Origin: Candidatus Heimdallarchaeota archaeon
GTDB lineage: Archaea; Asgardarchaeota; Heimdallarchaeia; Heimdallarchaeales; Kariarchaeaceae
Assembly: GCA_030668165.1 (NCBI GenBank)
Contig: DAOUUM010000160.1
Coordinates: 1 to 6,909, forward strand
DNA length: 6,909 nucleotides
Reading direction: 5' to 3'
The notes beneath the pieces were generated by a model. The model searched no databases. It was given only the letters and a program-made list of their open reading frames with translations, and was not told where the DNA came from. Shown one piece after another: positions 6,800 to 6,909 of the stretch. Both the position numbers and the translations under genes were made by a program. Each line of letters opens with the position of its first letter. The first letter of the stretch is position 1.

Positions 6800-6812
6800 T
6801 TTTTATCTCAAT

Positions 6813-6817
6813 CCTCC
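6813..6817 (-). promoter_or_regulatory. psmA: Shine-Dalgarno motif GGAGG upstream of psmA
   Basis: GGAGG shares its first G with the TAG stop of the upstream gene and lies 13 nt before the psmA ATG, somewhat further than the usual 5-9 nt. It is the strongest ribosome-binding motif in the window. It occurs at the only gene that seems to be distal in an operon, fitting the archaeal pattern of SD use inside operons and leaderless starts for first genes. No other in-frame ATG lies nearer the motif. Confidence 0.5.
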
Positions 6818-6909
6818 TACTGTGGGAATGGGTACTTGTTACCCAATACCTCTTTCATCTCATCCTTGGTGAGCATTCTTGTTCCATCCTTGGTAATCAC
6901 AGCCAGATC
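6817..6909 (-). CDS. Unidentified protein, last 30 residues (gene enters from the right edge)
   Basis: A minus-strand frame is open from the right edge to TAG at 6819-6817. It encodes 30 residues beginning DLAVITKDGTRMLT and ending LGNKYPFPQ. The segment is charged and shows no transmembrane or repeat pattern. I do not recognise the family. It is called a real gene end because the frame is open to the edge, its stop is followed by a GGAGG motif, and psmA starts 17 bp later. In many euryarchaea the gene before psmA encodes the RNase P subunit Rpp14, but nothing in these 30 residues allows that assignment. Confidence 0.6.
   Translation of the reverse strand, partial: DLAVITKDGTRMLTKDEMKEVLGNKYPFPQ

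Overview
The window is AT-rich archaeal DNA, packed with genes and with only short gaps between them. Archaeal origin rests on three things: a threonyl-tRNA synthetase with the archaeal D-aminoacyl-deacylase-like editing domain, an archaeal 20S proteasome alpha subunit, and TATA-like octamers about 27-31 nt upstream of several start codons. No marker assigns a phylum. An Asgard or other uncultivated lineage is possible but is only a guess.

Layout, left to right. (1) 1-1387, minus: the first 462 codons of a large gene cut by the left edge. It encodes an N-terminal signal segment, a beta-rich ectodomain with 13 N-glycosylation sequons, one transmembrane helix, and the opening of a cytoplasmic NYN/Zc3h12a-like (PIN-fold) ribonuclease domain. 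Its start region is odd, with no in-frame ATG, GTG or TTG before the signal segment. (2) 1492-3306, minus: a 604-residue protein with a complete N-terminal PIN nuclease domain, a long helical TPR-like middle and a C-terminal beta-rich domain. (3) 3392-5266, minus: full-length threonyl-tRNA synthetase. (4) 5267-5433: a 167-bp divergent promoter region with an 18-bp palindrome overlapping the probable TATA box of the next gene. (5) 5434-6123, plus: a HAD-superfamily phosphatase. (6) 6131-6799, minus: proteasome alpha subunit, convergent with the HAD gene 7 bp away. (7) 6817-6909, minus: the last 30 codons of an unrecognised gene 17 bp upstream of the proteasome gene, probably co-transcribed with it.

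The synthetase, phosphatase and proteasome genes are housekeeping. The unusual part is the left third, where two different PIN-fold nuclease proteins lie next to each other on the same strand. One is predicted to be soluble with a helical scaffold, the other anchored in the membrane behind a large surface domain. A cell-surface receptor controlling an internal RNase is the most interesting reading. It is inference, because the nuclease domain continues beyond the window. Both genes seem to have their own promoters, so adjacency does not prove a joint function. No RNA genes, mobile elements or CRISPR arrays were seen.
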